Shown here: positions 48,829 to 56,998 of the stretch, one piece after another | Layout: each line of letters opens with the position of its first letter | Numbering within the stretch: position 1 is the first letter of the stretch | Source of the DNA: CAYUPY01 sp964446595 | GTDB lineage: Bacteria; Patescibacteriota; Dojkabacteria; J137; JAEUSD01 | Length of the DNA stretch: 56,998 bases | Direction of reading: 5' to 3' | Assembly (NCBI GenBank): GCA_964446595.1 | Contig: CAYUPY010000002.1 | Span: forward strand, 1 to 56,998 | Position numbers and translations under genes: made by a program | The notes under the pieces: model-generated | Databases searched by the model: none | The model's input: only the letters and a program-made list of their open reading frames with translations | What the model was told of the DNA's origin: nothing

Positions 48829-50820
48829 TTATTCTTGCTCTACATTAATGAATACGTTTGGTTCGCCGCCCGTTTGCTGGCGATATATTTGAGTACTTCC
48901 GTCATCTCGCCTTAGAGAGCCACTAAAAGCTCCCAATTCACTAAAGCTTAGCTGCCAACCATGCGTAGGTTCTCCTGGAATGCCAACTTCTTGCCATTCA
49001 TAGGTTATGGCTCCAATAACTTCTCCTGCTGCATTGAAGTAAGTAATCATGGTATATCTGTGTTGAGAAAGCCCTCCTCTTTGGCTGGAATAGGTGTTCT
49101 CAACTCCAATATGGGTGATCTCATCTTGTAGATCTCCAATTTGTCTTTCAATACTCTCTAGAATTATCTGAGAATATTCACTACCGTTTTCCTCACTTTC
49201 TCCTGTTAAATCCTGTACAACGAATCGTATCTCGTCAGTATTTACAGTAACAAGGCGGTTCGTACGAATAGCGGTTATCTGGGTAGTACCGGCTGCAAAT
49301 CCATTTATTAACGTACTTAGTCCCTCCACTTCAAAGGTTAAACCACCCCAAGGGTATTCTGTATCCCCGTAGCGATATTCTACTGCCTTTGTTCCCTCGT
49401 TGTTAGTAAACACACTCACTCTAAACAGAGTGTCATCAGCCGAGTATCCTTCTAAATAGAGGACGCCTCCTGGTTGGTTTGCTTCTTCCAATAGCCCATT
49501 GAAGATTTCCATACTGTTGTTAATTGAAGGACTAGCAATAATGCTATCTAAACCTGTAACTGTACCGTCCGTTTGTGAAACTACCTGGATTTCCGGAATC
49601 GGCTCAATGGGGGTATCTATCTCAGGAGCGGACAGGATTGTATGGCCGTTATCACTATCTCCGTTACCACTTAGAGTAACAGTAAAAGTCGGTATAATAC
49701 TTTCATCAGTCAATTCTTCCACCACACTAAGCACTGGATAGTTACCCCTGAATTCGGCAAAGGCTACATAGGTATCTAATTCGTCTGCTGCGCGGCCAGG
49801 TATACTACTCCCGATTAATATGCTGCCTAGGGATTGATCGCCGCTTTTAAAGACTAGGGTTTGCCCAATCTCTGGGCGGGTTGTAGTGAAGAAGGGAACC
49901 AATCTGAGCCGAGTACTTATAAATATTCGATCATAGTTACCCTGCACTTCTGCAGTTGCCTGTTCAATAGTTCTAGCTATCTTAGAATCATCTATGCCGA
50001 GTAAGTCCACTCCTGTATCTAAATCTGCTTTGACTTCAATTTGAGAGGAGAACTGAGAGATTTGCATAGACTCTAAATACCTACTTACAACTTGGGGTAG
50101 ATTAGGAGTCTGAGACAAGTTAAAAGTTTCGGATTCATCTCCAGTAACCACGATTACATTATATTCATTAGGGTTTCCAGCTGTAGTATTAATGTTAATT
50201 AGCACTGCTGTGCCGTTAGGCAGTATACCTTCTACGTGGATGATAGCTGGGATGTTAGATTTATACACTTCCGCTGCGAATGAGCTCAATTCTGGTGAGA
50301 TTGGCAAGCTATCAAAGTTTATGGGAGGTAAAGCTTCGGGATCTGGGCCACCTGCTCCTATTTGCTCTACGTCGGAGTCTGCCCACAATGAGATATTATC
50401 TATAGCTTCGGTAGTAGGGTCATCTTCAAGCATTGCCCTAACCTGAGCTTCGCTGGCAGAGACTGATCCGGCATTAGAACCCACAATATTTAATAAGATT
50501 AAGCAGGCTATGATTTTGAAGAAACGTAAACTGACAGATGATCTCCCAGCCAGCATTTCATGTGCGGCATTGGAGCTTACGCTACTAGTTGGCATAGAAA
50601 AACTAGGCAAGAACTTGTGAAGATCAGCTAAAAATTGTGTCCTTTTTTCGCTATGCTGCATAATGATGGCAATAGCTGTTTGAAGGCTCGCAAGACTGAA
50701 CTTACCAGCGCCATCAACAATATTGATTCCTGCAACTTCTAAAAAATACTGTTGTAGTTTTGTAGACTTGTAGTTAGGACTAGAGACAGTTTGTCTGATT
50801 CCAAGGTTGTCTATACTCAT
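48829..50820 (-). CDS. Unknown envelope protein with one membrane span, 663 aa
   Basis: The N-terminal ~95 residues are cytoplasmic and helical (including LASLQTAIAIIMQHSEKRTQFLADLHKFL). A hydrophobic segment (about 100-120) carries the rest outside. The outer part is beta-rich, with two similar halves, each with a loop pattern like (I)IHVEGILPNGTAVLININT and LYLEGYSADDTLFRVSVFT, so it may contain a duplicated domain. I do not recognise the family. It lies 9 bases after the small 64-residue gene. Confidence 0.7.
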   Translation of the reverse strand: MSIDNLGIRQTVSSPNYKSTKLQQYFLEVAGINIVDGAGKFSLASLQTAIAIIMQHSEKRTQFLADLHKFLPSFSMPTSSVSSNAAHEMLAGRSSVSLRFFKIIACLILLNIVGSNAGSVSASEAQVRAMLEDDPTTEAIDNISLWADSDVEQIGAGGPDPEALPPINFDSLPISPELSSFAAEVYKSNIPAIIHVEGILPNGTAVLININTTAGNPNEYNVIVVTGDESETFNLSQTPNLPQVVSRYLESMQISQFSSQIEVKADLDTGVDLLGIDDSKIARTIEQATAEVQGNYDRIFISTRLRLVPFFTTTRPEIGQTLVFKSGDQSLGSILIGSSIPGRAADELDTYVAFAEFRGNYPVLSVVEELTDESIIPTFTVTLSGNGDSDNGHTILSAPEIDTPIEPIPEIQVVSQTDGTVTGLDSIIASPSINNSMEIFNGLLEEANQPGGVLYLEGYSADDTLFRVSVFTNNEGTKAVEYRYGDTEYPWGGLTFEVEGLSTLINGFAAGTTQITAIRTNRLVTVNTDEIRFVVQDLTGESEENGSEYSQIILESIERQIGDLQDEITHIGVENTYSSQRGGLSQHRYTMITYFNAAGEVIGAITYEWQEVGIPGEPTHGWQLSFSELGAFSGSLRRDDGSTQIYRQQTGGEPNVFINVEQE

Positions 50821-50829
50821 GTAAAGAAA

Positions 50830-51024
50830 TTAATATTTTAGTTGTAGTTGAGCTGAAATGCTTAAGAGATTTGTTTCGATGAAAGATACTAAAGACTCCT
50901 GTAATTCCGGACATGTACTTAAGTCCGTTACAGAAGTAATTTGGGCGTGGAGAGTCGGGTCTTGTGTTTGCATTATTTCCAGTGCGGTATCTATCACCTG
51001 CGCTGAAAAATCATTTAAATCCAT
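50830..51024 (-). CDS. Small acidic helical protein, 64 aa
   Basis: An ORF of 64 residues between two larger genes on the same strand, with gaps of 31 and 9 bases. It is predicted helical and soluble with one cysteine. Spacing supports a real gene, but there is no recognised family, so certainty is modest. Confidence 0.45.
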   Translation of the reverse strand: MDLNDFSAQVIDTALEIMQTQDPTLHAQITSVTDLSTCPELQESLVSFIETNLLSISAQLQLKY

Positions 51025-51055
51025 ACAGATTTATTTCTTTATATCTGGAGTATAG

Positions 51056-52249
51056 CTAAAATCTCTCTAGTGCGTCAACAAAGAACGTAAATCTCCCTAC
51101 GCGCCCGTCAGCAGTATCCACTCTACCCTGAAAAATATAGATCGGGTAGAGATTGCCATCCCATTCGTCAGGAATAAAAAATCCCAATTTAGTACTATCT
51201 GCATCGGCAGTGAACTGGTTGATGTTTAAGCCTGGTTGGTTTTCGCGGAAACGGTCGAAAGGCTGAAGTTGTAGCAAGGTCAAAGAGCCCTCGCCACGGC
51301 GGATTCTTTCCCAGGCCTCGGCAAAAGAAACTATGTAGTATGAACCAAGATCTGATTGATCTATAGAGAATCGACGATAGTCAATATTGTATATATCATT
51401 GGTGATGTCACCGAGGTCGTCACTAACCGTCATACTTAGCGATCCAACACGAGGATTATTACGGTATACTCTCCCATTTATAGGTTGGTAGCCTAGGTCG
51501 CGGGCGACTATGCTGGGCCGAGCAATTTCTAACTCGTGATACACCTGAATATCAACATAATCGGCGCTAGTGAGGCTAACGGGTTGCCGCAATAAGCCAT
51601 CAGCACCTAACTTGCCAGGTGTGGCATCAACTATGCCCCGGTTTAGACTCGTTTCCGAAAAACCTAGAGTTGAGAGGATATCACTTACCCTATTTGCATA
51701 GAAGCTAGTGTCTGAATTCACCGATTTGGGACGTTGAGCGCTGGCGTCAAAATTAAATTGTGTAATAAGGCGCCAGCGCTCAAACTTATTAGGTAATATT
51801 TCATAACTTAGTTGTCGTACTCCTCCTTCACGCTCCCAAGTAAATAGTTGGCTGCCTGTGGGACGCTGTTCTTGTTCATATTCAGCAAAAAAGCCTAACG
51901 CTTCTGCAGTATCAATTGCCTGATCTTCTGAACCTAAAGAGAATATCGGTGGTTTTACGCTATAAGTAAGCACAGTACTTGGGGCTTCTGGTCCCGTGGG
52001 AAAGTCTCCTTCTACGGCAAATATCGGAGTGCTTTCATTACTAATGGCAATACTGTCCATCTTTGGAGGTGGAATAGTGCCTAGTCCTTCATCCGCAAAA
52101 AGCCACCGATCCCTGCTGGGTGGCAGCGGCTGAGGCGCACTTTCGATTAGCTTAACTACAAAGTCTATAGCTAAAATAATACTAGCTGTGACTAGAAAAA
52201 TAAGAGCTATACGACGGATTAGGTTTGCTGTTTTGGTCAGTGAATTCAT
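51056..52249 (-). CDS. Unknown extracytoplasmic protein, 397 aa
   Basis: One N-terminal membrane helix (about 12-32) anchors a beta-rich outer domain. Repeated strand patterns such as YSVKPPIFSLG and VYRNNPRVGSLSMTVSDDLGD are seen, with YYIVSFAEAWERIRRGEG near 310. No enzymatic motif. The family is not recognised. It begins the operon with the 64- and 663-residue genes and is divergent from the sugar-binding lipoprotein gene. A 13-bp inverted repeat lies at 51734-51783. Confidence 0.7.
   Translation of the reverse strand: MNSLTKTANLIRRIALIFLVTASIILAIDFVVKLIESAPQPLPPSRDRWLFADEGLGTIPPPKMDSIAISNESTPIFAVEGDFPTGPEAPSTVLTYSVKPPIFSLGSEDQAIDTAEALGFFAEYEQEQRPTGSQLFTWEREGGVRQLSYEILPNKFERWRLITQFNFDASAQRPKSVNSDTSFYANRVSDILSTLGFSETSLNRGIVDATPGKLGADGLLRQPVSLTSADYVDIQVYHELEIARPSIVARDLGYQPINGRVYRNNPRVGSLSMTVSDDLGDITNDIYNIDYRRFSIDQSDLGSYYIVSFAEAWERIRRGEGSLTLLQLQPFDRFRENQPGLNINQFTADADSTKLGFFIPDEWDGNLYPIYIFQGRVDTADGRVGRFTFFVDALERF
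51734..51783. repeat. Intragenic inverted repeat (397-aa gene)
   Basis: Perfect 13-bp arms, 51734-51746 and 51771-51783, with a 24-base spacer. The arm contains GCGCTGGCG. Confidence 0.9.
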
Positions 52250-52277
52250 CTTTAGTGCAAACTAAGTATAAGCATTG

Positions 52278-52283
52278 TATACT
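52278..52283 (+). promoter_or_regulatory. -10 promoter, leaderless start of the binding-protein gene
   Basis: TATACT ends five bases before the ATG at 52289. Confidence 0.6.
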
Positions 52284-52288
52284 AATTT

Positions 52289-53635
52289 ATGCTTAATCGT
52301 AAGAGTGCTTTAAAGTTAGTTACTATTATATTATTAGCCGCATTTGTGTTTGTAGGCTGTACAGGAGGAGGAGATAATAATAGCGGAAATAACAATCAGT
52401 CCTCAGGGCCAATTGTGCTGCAATGGTGGGGAGTGTTTTGGGATGCAGACGTAGTGGAGTCCTTGATTGTGGAATATCAAGAACAAAATCCAAACGTAAA
52501 AATAGAATATGTAAATAAATGGTCTCCTGGTGTCCGAAATCTTTCTGAGGCAGCCTATCAAAATGAGCTGAATCGGGTGTTGCGCGACCGAAACTCAGCA
52601 GAAATCCCTGATATTTTTATGGTGCATAATACCTGGGTAGGTGAATATGACGACTACATTGCTCCAGCTCCTAATAATGTAGTAGATGCTCAGACGATCC
52701 GTACTTCTTATTACCCGGCGGTGGCTACGGATTTTGCCCAAGGGGATGTTGTCAGAGGTCTACCTTTGTGGATGGATGCGCTGGCGGTGCTGTACAATCG
52801 CGATATTTTGAATCAGGCGTCAGCATCAGCACCGCCAGACAACTGGCAAGATTTCCGTAATCTCGCTTTTGCAATGACTCAGCGCACAGGTGCCACTATT
52901 ACCCAAGCTGGTTTTAGTGCAGGTGAGGCAAATAATGTGGGCTTTAGCTCGGAGGCTTTAAATTTACTTTTCTTGCAAAATGGTGTGCAGATGACTAACA
53001 GCAATGGAATTGCAAGCTTTTCTACTAGTGCATTTGCAGAAGAAACTGTGAACTTTTATCAAGCATTTGCTAGTACAGGTGGTTCTTGGAGTGATAATTT
53101 AGAAAACGACGCTTTGGAGTTTACTGAAGGCCGTTTAGCGATGATGTTAGCTTCATCTTGGCAATATCATGACATTCTCTACTGGAACGAAAGGTATAAC
53201 CTGGGATTAGATATTGGTGTGGCGTCTGTACCCCAAGTACAGTCACAAGCGCAACGAATAGATTGGGCTACCTACTGGGGAAATGTAGTGTCCCGCGATC
53301 GTCCTAATTCGCAAGAGTCATGGGAATTCATTAACTGGCTCTCTCAGCCTCAACAGTTGCGCAAACTAAGGCAAAATGAGTCGTTGAAGCGTGAGTTTTT
53401 CGGATTTTTGTACCCTCGCACAGATATGCAACAGGATTTGCTAGGAGATGATTATTTAAGTACTTACAATAGCATTCTGCCCACTGCGCAAAGTTGGTAC
53501 ATGGTTAATGGTCTAGAGGTGAAGGCAATTTTTGCCGAGCTAATTGAATCAGCTGGCAGTGCCAGCGATGTGTCAACAGCTGAAAATGCCGTTCAAAGAG
53601 TAATTGATCAAGCAGGTAGATTACCAGCTGGTTAA
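52289..53635 (+). CDS. ABC transporter solute-binding lipoprotein (sugar family)
   Basis: A 448-residue family 1 extracellular binding protein. The signal ends in lipobox FVFVGC, followed by a Gly/Asn linker. The domain starts IVLQWWGVFWDADVVESLIVEYQEQNPNVKIEYV, typical of sugar-binding proteins, and contains GLPLWMDALAVLYNRDIL and the late WEFINWLSQP. The partner permease and ATPase are not in the window; the ABC-2 exporter at 43-45 kb is not a match. A 12-bp inverted repeat lies inside. Confidence 0.9.
   Translation: MLNRKSALKLVTIILLAAFVFVGCTGGGDNNSGNNNQSSGPIVLQWWGVFWDADVVESLIVEYQEQNPNVKIEYVNKWSPGVRNLSEAAYQNELNRVLRDRNSAEIPDIFMVHNTWVGEYDDYIAPAPNNVVDAQTIRTSYYPAVATDFAQGDVVRGLPLWMDALAVLYNRDILNQASASAPPDNWQDFRNLAFAMTQRTGATITQAGFSAGEANNVGFSSEALNLLFLQNGVQMTNSNGIASFSTSAFAEETVNFYQAFASTGGSWSDNLENDALEFTEGRLAMMLASSWQYHDILYWNERYNLGLDIGVASVPQVQSQAQRIDWATYWGNVVSRDRPNSQESWEFINWLSQPQQLRKLRQNESLKREFFGFLYPRTDMQQDLLGDDYLSTYNSILPTAQSWYMVNGLEVKAIFAELIESAGSASDVSTAENAVQRVIDQAGRLPAG
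52781..52838. repeat. Intragenic inverted repeat (binding protein)
   Basis: Perfect 12-bp arms, 52781-52792 and 52827-52838, with a 34-base spacer. The left arm begins CTGGCG. Confidence 0.9.
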
Positions 53636-53662
53636 ATAGTAGGATAATGATTTTGGTTCTGT

Positions 53663-53668
53663 TAAAAT
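53663..53668 (+). promoter_or_regulatory. -10 promoter, leaderless start
   Basis: TAAAAT ends six bases before the ATG at 53675. Confidence 0.5.
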
Positions 53669-53674
53669 GATTTC

Positions 53675-55888
53675 ATGAAAAAGATTAAGTATACTTTGCC
53701 AGTAATGTTAGTTTTAATAGGGGCGGTGTTTGTAACTAGCATAACTGCACAGGTGCCGCTAAGCGACCCCAACGATAGTATGCGGGTTACTAACCCAAGG
53801 CCTAATCAGCTAGTCAAGAATAACGTAAATACAAAATTCACTTTGGTTGATGATGATCGCAATAATATACCTTATGAAGTAAGTCTTAAGAACAACCGGT
53901 GTACCACTACAATAAGTGTGATTGACTCCGGAAATGCAGTAAGCGGTCAAGAGAAAACAGTGACATGGCCTTCAGCAGGCCCTCTACCAAGTGTAGCAAA
54001 TGTGGCCGACGGTACTTACTGTATGGAGGTTTGTGCCACTATGCGTAATGGTAATAAAAACTACTCAGCTTGTAACTCGCGCTATGTAATTATTCGAAAC
54101 AATAACGCGGCTCCTCGGATAACTACTAATGTACCTAGTGGAAGGACAATATATGCTGACGGTACTTTTAGATACGATGTAAATGCGAGTGACGCTGACG
54201 GAGATAAATTAACTTTTTCATTGACTCGTGCCCCTAGATTCTTGTCCATTAATTCTTATACTGGTCTAATCTCTACAAATGGAAATGCTAAGAGTTTAGG
54301 TAGCCATACGGTTGAAGTGCGCGTAACTGATGGGTTTGGAGGCAGCGATGTGCAAAAGTTTACTATTCAAGTAATTGCCCGACCCACCCCACCCCCTACC
54401 AGCTCAAGTAGTTCTTCAGCTACATCGAGTGTCACCTCCAGTGCCCAATCAACAACCAGTCAGACCACAAGCCAGACCTCCAGCAGTACTAGTTCAGACG
54501 GTATTGATCCCGATGATGTAAAGATTAACTTTACAGCACCTGAAGCTGGAGCTCAGCTGTCTGGAAGTGAGAACGTAGTAGCTTGGACGGTGGAAGGTCT
54601 GCCAACTGAGGAAATTTCAGAAATAAAAATTAGCCTACTTTACGATAATAATGTCGAGACTTTAGAGAATCTGCAACCAACTGCAACTAGCTATAATTTT
54701 GATGCTACTAGATTTGGACCTACTGATTACCGCTTTCAACTAGATATTGTGACCGAATCACAGACATTTACAGCTCAATCTCCTAATTTCTCAGTCGTGG
54801 CTGAAGGCGATAACGGAGGAGAAACCGACTCCCGTCCGCTAATTGTAAATATTCAGCCAGAAGAGAATGCTATAACCACTGAGCTGAGACCTACTATTAG
54901 GGGGGAATTTGTAGTAGCTGAAGGTGCAACAATTAATTTAGAGAGTTTTGAATTAATATTTAATAATACTAAAAGGAATTGGTGTGAAGTAACTCAGGAA
55001 GGGTTTACTTGTGTGCCAGACACAGACTTGCGCGATGGGGTGCAAAATGTTCAGATAGGTGTACAAGATAATCAAAGTAGACAAGGGGCCAAACTGTGGA
55101 CATTTGAGGTAGAAGACCCGAATACAGATGGGCAAGTTGATGAGGATAGAACTGTCACAATTCTAGGACTAGTGGTACCAGTTAATACCTTGTTTTTAGT
55201 ATTAGCTATTTGTGGAGCTTTAATTATCCTATTGCTCTTACCTTGGATTCTATACGTGATTTGGAGAAGACGAGATGATGGAGGCCGCAAGCAAACGTCA
55301 AATAACGGCGGCGGCAGTGATAATGGTGGTTCCGGTTCCAGTGCTACCTCTACGGGAGGTGATGAAAATGTAAGCTATTTGGTCCCAATTACCGAACAAT
55401 ACGGTCAGGATGCAGCTACTACAGATGTTTCAGACTTTGAGGATCCCAATAGTACTTATGTAGCAATAGATGTGCCTGATTATGGCGTGGATCTTTCTGG
55501 AACAAATAATAACAATACGCCAGCTATTATAGAACCAACAACACCTGAACCTCAGGTGCCAGCTATGGTTGAGCAACCCAGTGCTGCTCCAGATGCCGCC
55601 ACTACGAATCCCTCCACAGCTACTGCTGGAACAGGGCAACAAACGGGTGCAATAGATCCATTAAATTTCGATAATTATGAGGATTATCTTGCAGCTGTTG
55701 GTTCAGCTAACTCAACAGATAGCAATACAGCAGTACCGGCTAATACGCCTGAATCGAGTACAACTACTCCAAATACTACTCCGGATTACTCAGACTTATA
55801 TACAGCTTCACCAACAGAGAATCCAACGGATGGTAATAGCGACAGCAACACTCAAAATACTGATTGGACACAGCCAGTACAGTCTTAG
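53675..55888 (+). CDS. Surface protein with cadherin/Ig-like domains and disordered cytoplasmic tail
   Basis: A 737-residue protein. The signal peptide ends near residue 27. The outside region has a cadherin/He_PIG-like domain (DADGDKLTFSL ... LISTNG ... VRVTDGFGG, about 145-235), then a Ser/Thr-rich linker (about 236-270) and two more beta domains to about 485. One membrane helix (about 490-520) ends in WRRRDDGGRK, followed by about 210 residues of Asn/Thr/Gly/Pro low-complexity sequence inside the cell. A type I adhesion-like layout is inferred; the cytoplasmic tail is unusually long and disordered. Its stop overlaps the convergent gene by four bases. Confidence 0.8.
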   Translation: MKKIKYTLPVMLVLIGAVFVTSITAQVPLSDPNDSMRVTNPRPNQLVKNNVNTKFTLVDDDRNNIPYEVSLKNNRCTTTISVIDSGNAVSGQEKTVTWPSAGPLPSVANVADGTYCMEVCATMRNGNKNYSACNSRYVIIRNNNAAPRITTNVPSGRTIYADGTFRYDVNASDADGDKLTFSLTRAPRFLSINSYTGLISTNGNAKSLGSHTVEVRVTDGFGGSDVQKFTIQVIARPTPPPTSSSSSSATSSVTSSAQSTTSQTTSQTSSSTSSDGIDPDDVKINFTAPEAGAQLSGSENVVAWTVEGLPTEEISEIKISLLYDNNVETLENLQPTATSYNFDATRFGPTDYRFQLDIVTESQTFTAQSPNFSVVAEGDNGGETDSRPLIVNIQPEENAITTELRPTIRGEFVVAEGATINLESFELIFNNTKRNWCEVTQEGFTCVPDTDLRDGVQNVQIGVQDNQSRQGAKLWTFEVEDPNTDGQVDEDRTVTILGLVVPVNTLFLVLAICGALIILLLLPWILYVIWRRRDDGGRKQTSNNGGGSDNGGSGSSATSTGGDENVSYLVPITEQYGQDAATTDVSDFEDPNSTYVAIDVPDYGVDLSGTNNNNTPAIIEPTTPEPQVPAMVEQPSAAPDAATTNPSTATAGTGQQTGAIDPLNFDNYEDYLAAVGSANSTDSNTAVPANTPESSTTTPNTTPDYSDLYTASPTENPTDGNSDSNTQNTDWTQPVQS

Positions 55889-56451
55889 TCAGAAGTTACG
55901 TTATTATCTTTAATACTACTCTTACAGCGATCAAATAGTTGATTAGCAGTAGATTGTCCAAAAGATGCCAAGGCATTTTCATAGACACCGGCTCGACACA
56001 CCGTCTCAATTAAACAGTCGTTGTCATCAACTGCACATCCAGCATTCTCATAGGCTAGGCTGTTTATCCCTGGCTGCTGAAGCTCAGAATTCGCAGGATT
56101 AGAAATATTAAAAATATCTGGGAATACAACTGCAATAAAAACTAAAACCAGCAGAATTCCCAACACTATTTGTGCAATAAAGAAGTTACGACGGAAATTT
56201 TTGATTAAGCCTAAAGCCCCTGCTGCACTTCTCCTGATAGCAACAGGACGGGCGTTTAGTGCTTCTTCTTGAGCAGCAGCCTCTTGTTGAGCTGCCAGAT
56301 ATTCGGGATCATCCTGGGCACCAGATGCTTGGGATAGACTCTCTTTGACTTGGTTAGAAACTCCACGTACAGCCTGCTCTCCGGCTTTTCGGGCCCCTAC
56401 TGCCGCAGAAGAGGCAGCTTGAGCTGCAAGTTCACTTAGGGACGGTGCCAT
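55885..56451 (-). CDS. Single-span membrane protein, 188 aa
   Basis: Unknown. The N-terminal cytoplasmic half is Ala/Gln/Glu-rich and helical (AAQAASSAAVGARKAGEQAV, AAQQEAAAQEEALNA). One membrane helix (about 97-117, IAQIVLGILLVLVFIAVVF) is followed by an outer domain with four cysteines (GCAVDDNDCLIETVC ... RCKSS), probably two disulfides. The start overlaps the upstream gene's stop (TAATG), so the two are coupled. Confidence 0.7.
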   Translation of the reverse strand: MAPSLSELAAQAASSAAVGARKAGEQAVRGVSNQVKESLSQASGAQDDPEYLAAQQEAAAQEEALNARPVAIRRSAAGALGLIKNFRRNFFIAQIVLGILLVLVFIAVVFPDIFNISNPANSELQQPGINSLAYENAGCAVDDNDCLIETVCRAGVYENALASFGQSTANQLFDRCKSSIKDNNVTSD

Positions 56452-56998
56452 TATCTATCTACAGTTACAGATATTTCCATTGGTTTGCTGAGATCCATAC
56501 CCACAAATGCCTTCAATGGCTTACCATCCGTAGCAAAACTCTGTCCTGCTGTCGCACCACCAGATACTTTAATTATGACAGGAACGTAAACCCTATCATT
56601 CTTAATGCTCATGCTTAGGGTTGTGGTGACAGTGTTACCTGTCTCTCTGGCAATAAATCTTGGCTCCACGAATACTCCTACGTCAGGTCCAGCAGCAAAC
56701 CCTTGAATTTGCCCTGTATTTGGACCAAGCTTCTCGAAGGCAATGGTGCCTGATGGAATAGCAGCGTTGTCAGCCCTGCTAAATTCAATAGTAGTTTTAA
56801 TATCAACTGTTGTGCCCACGGGAGCAGCTCTTAAGTCTGACTCATTAATAGTAATACTAGAAGCACCTAAGTATCCAGAAGACGCTCTTGCTGTTGCAGG
56901 GCTACTAGGTGGTTTAAGCGTTATCTTAAAATCGGGTTTTTCGCCGCCGAAGTTTCCGCCTCCTTGCTTTAACCCTTCGGCGGCACCGGATGCTATCC
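56451..56998 (-). CDS. Beta-rich protein, N-terminus beyond window
   Basis: The frame is open on the minus strand to the window edge, so the 5' end is missing and the GTG at 56819 is not the true start. The visible 182 residues begin with a Gly-rich segment (QGGGNFGGEKPDF), then a beta-sandwich-like sequence (FKITLKPPSS, VGTTVDIKTTIEFS, VPVIIKVSG, MEISVTVDR). The pattern recalls cohesin- or BIG-type extracellular domains, but I cannot name the family. A 10-bp inverted repeat lies near the edge. Confidence 0.65.
   Translation of the reverse strand, partial: IASGAAEGLKQGGGNFGGEKPDFKITLKPPSSPATARASSGYLGASSITINESDLRAAPVGTTVDIKTTIEFSRADNAAIPSGTIAFEKLGPNTGQIQGFAAGPDVGVFVEPRFIARETGNTVTTTLSMSIKNDRVYVPVIIKVSGGATAGQSFATDGKPLKAFVGMDLSKPMEISVTVDR
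56943..56984. repeat. Intragenic inverted repeat (edge gene)
   Basis: Perfect 10-bp GC-rich arms, 56943-56952 and 56975-56984, with a 22-base spacer. Confidence 0.85.

Overview
The window looks like a chromosomal segment of a small-genome bacterium of the Patescibacteria/CPR radiation, possibly Saccharibacteria. The grounds are compact AT-leaning gene packing, many lineage-specific secreted and membrane proteins, an alanyl-tRNA synthetase without its C-terminal domain, tRNAs without encoded CCA, start codons placed almost on top of extended -10 promoters, and several actinobacterial-flavoured families (LGFP repeats, GH15, MmyB-like regulators). TGA is used as a stop (for example at 26920), so the code is standard. 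The phylum is inferred and no marker search was possible. Both ends cut through genes, and a 10-N assembly gap (12424-12433) interrupts a thrS-like gene.

Layout: 1-3275 holds a truncated secreted LGFP-repeat protein. 3276-3935 holds tRNA-Ser and a duplicated piece of its 3' end. 3936-7446 carries a DUF4177-like protein and a class A penicillin-binding protein. 7468-13873 is the classical thrS-infC-rpmI-rplT-pheS-pheT translation cluster, all on the minus strand, but the ThrRS-like protein keeps its editing site and has lost its aminoacylation motifs. 13957-20818 carries two unknown genes, tRNA-Val, clpP, a GH15 glycosidase, a DUF192 protein and an endonuclease-type mutL.

21294-26920 is the most striking block. 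A class II diterpene cyclase, a class I terpene synthase and a GAF-type histidine kinase lie in one operon, divergent from a GGPP synthase. A second, homologous 7TM histidine kinase sits nearby in an operon of unknown proteins (27559-32345). Together they look like a labdane-type diterpene pathway physically tied to sensor kinases. 32464-35516 has a membrane protein and three tandem HTH/MmyB-like regulators. 35751-38339 has a ribbon-helix-helix/TPR regulator and an unknown gene.

38357-42160 has tRNA-Gly, an SDR protein, a membrane-anchored HEPN-like protein and a cytochrome b5-like lipoprotein. 42226-47528 has a photolyase-related protein, an ABC-2 transporter and alaS; alaS is preceded by a compact T-box riboswitch. 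47786-48781 is a DUF368 polyprenyl-phosphate transporter, and 48829-56998 is a block of secreted and membrane proteins with an ABC sugar-binding lipoprotein.

Two patterns cross the whole window. First, perfect, mostly GC-rich inverted repeats with arms of 8-15 bp sit inside at least 16 different coding genes. Second, many genes have a TGnTATAAT-like -10 element only 5-8 bases before the start codon, implying leaderless mRNAs.
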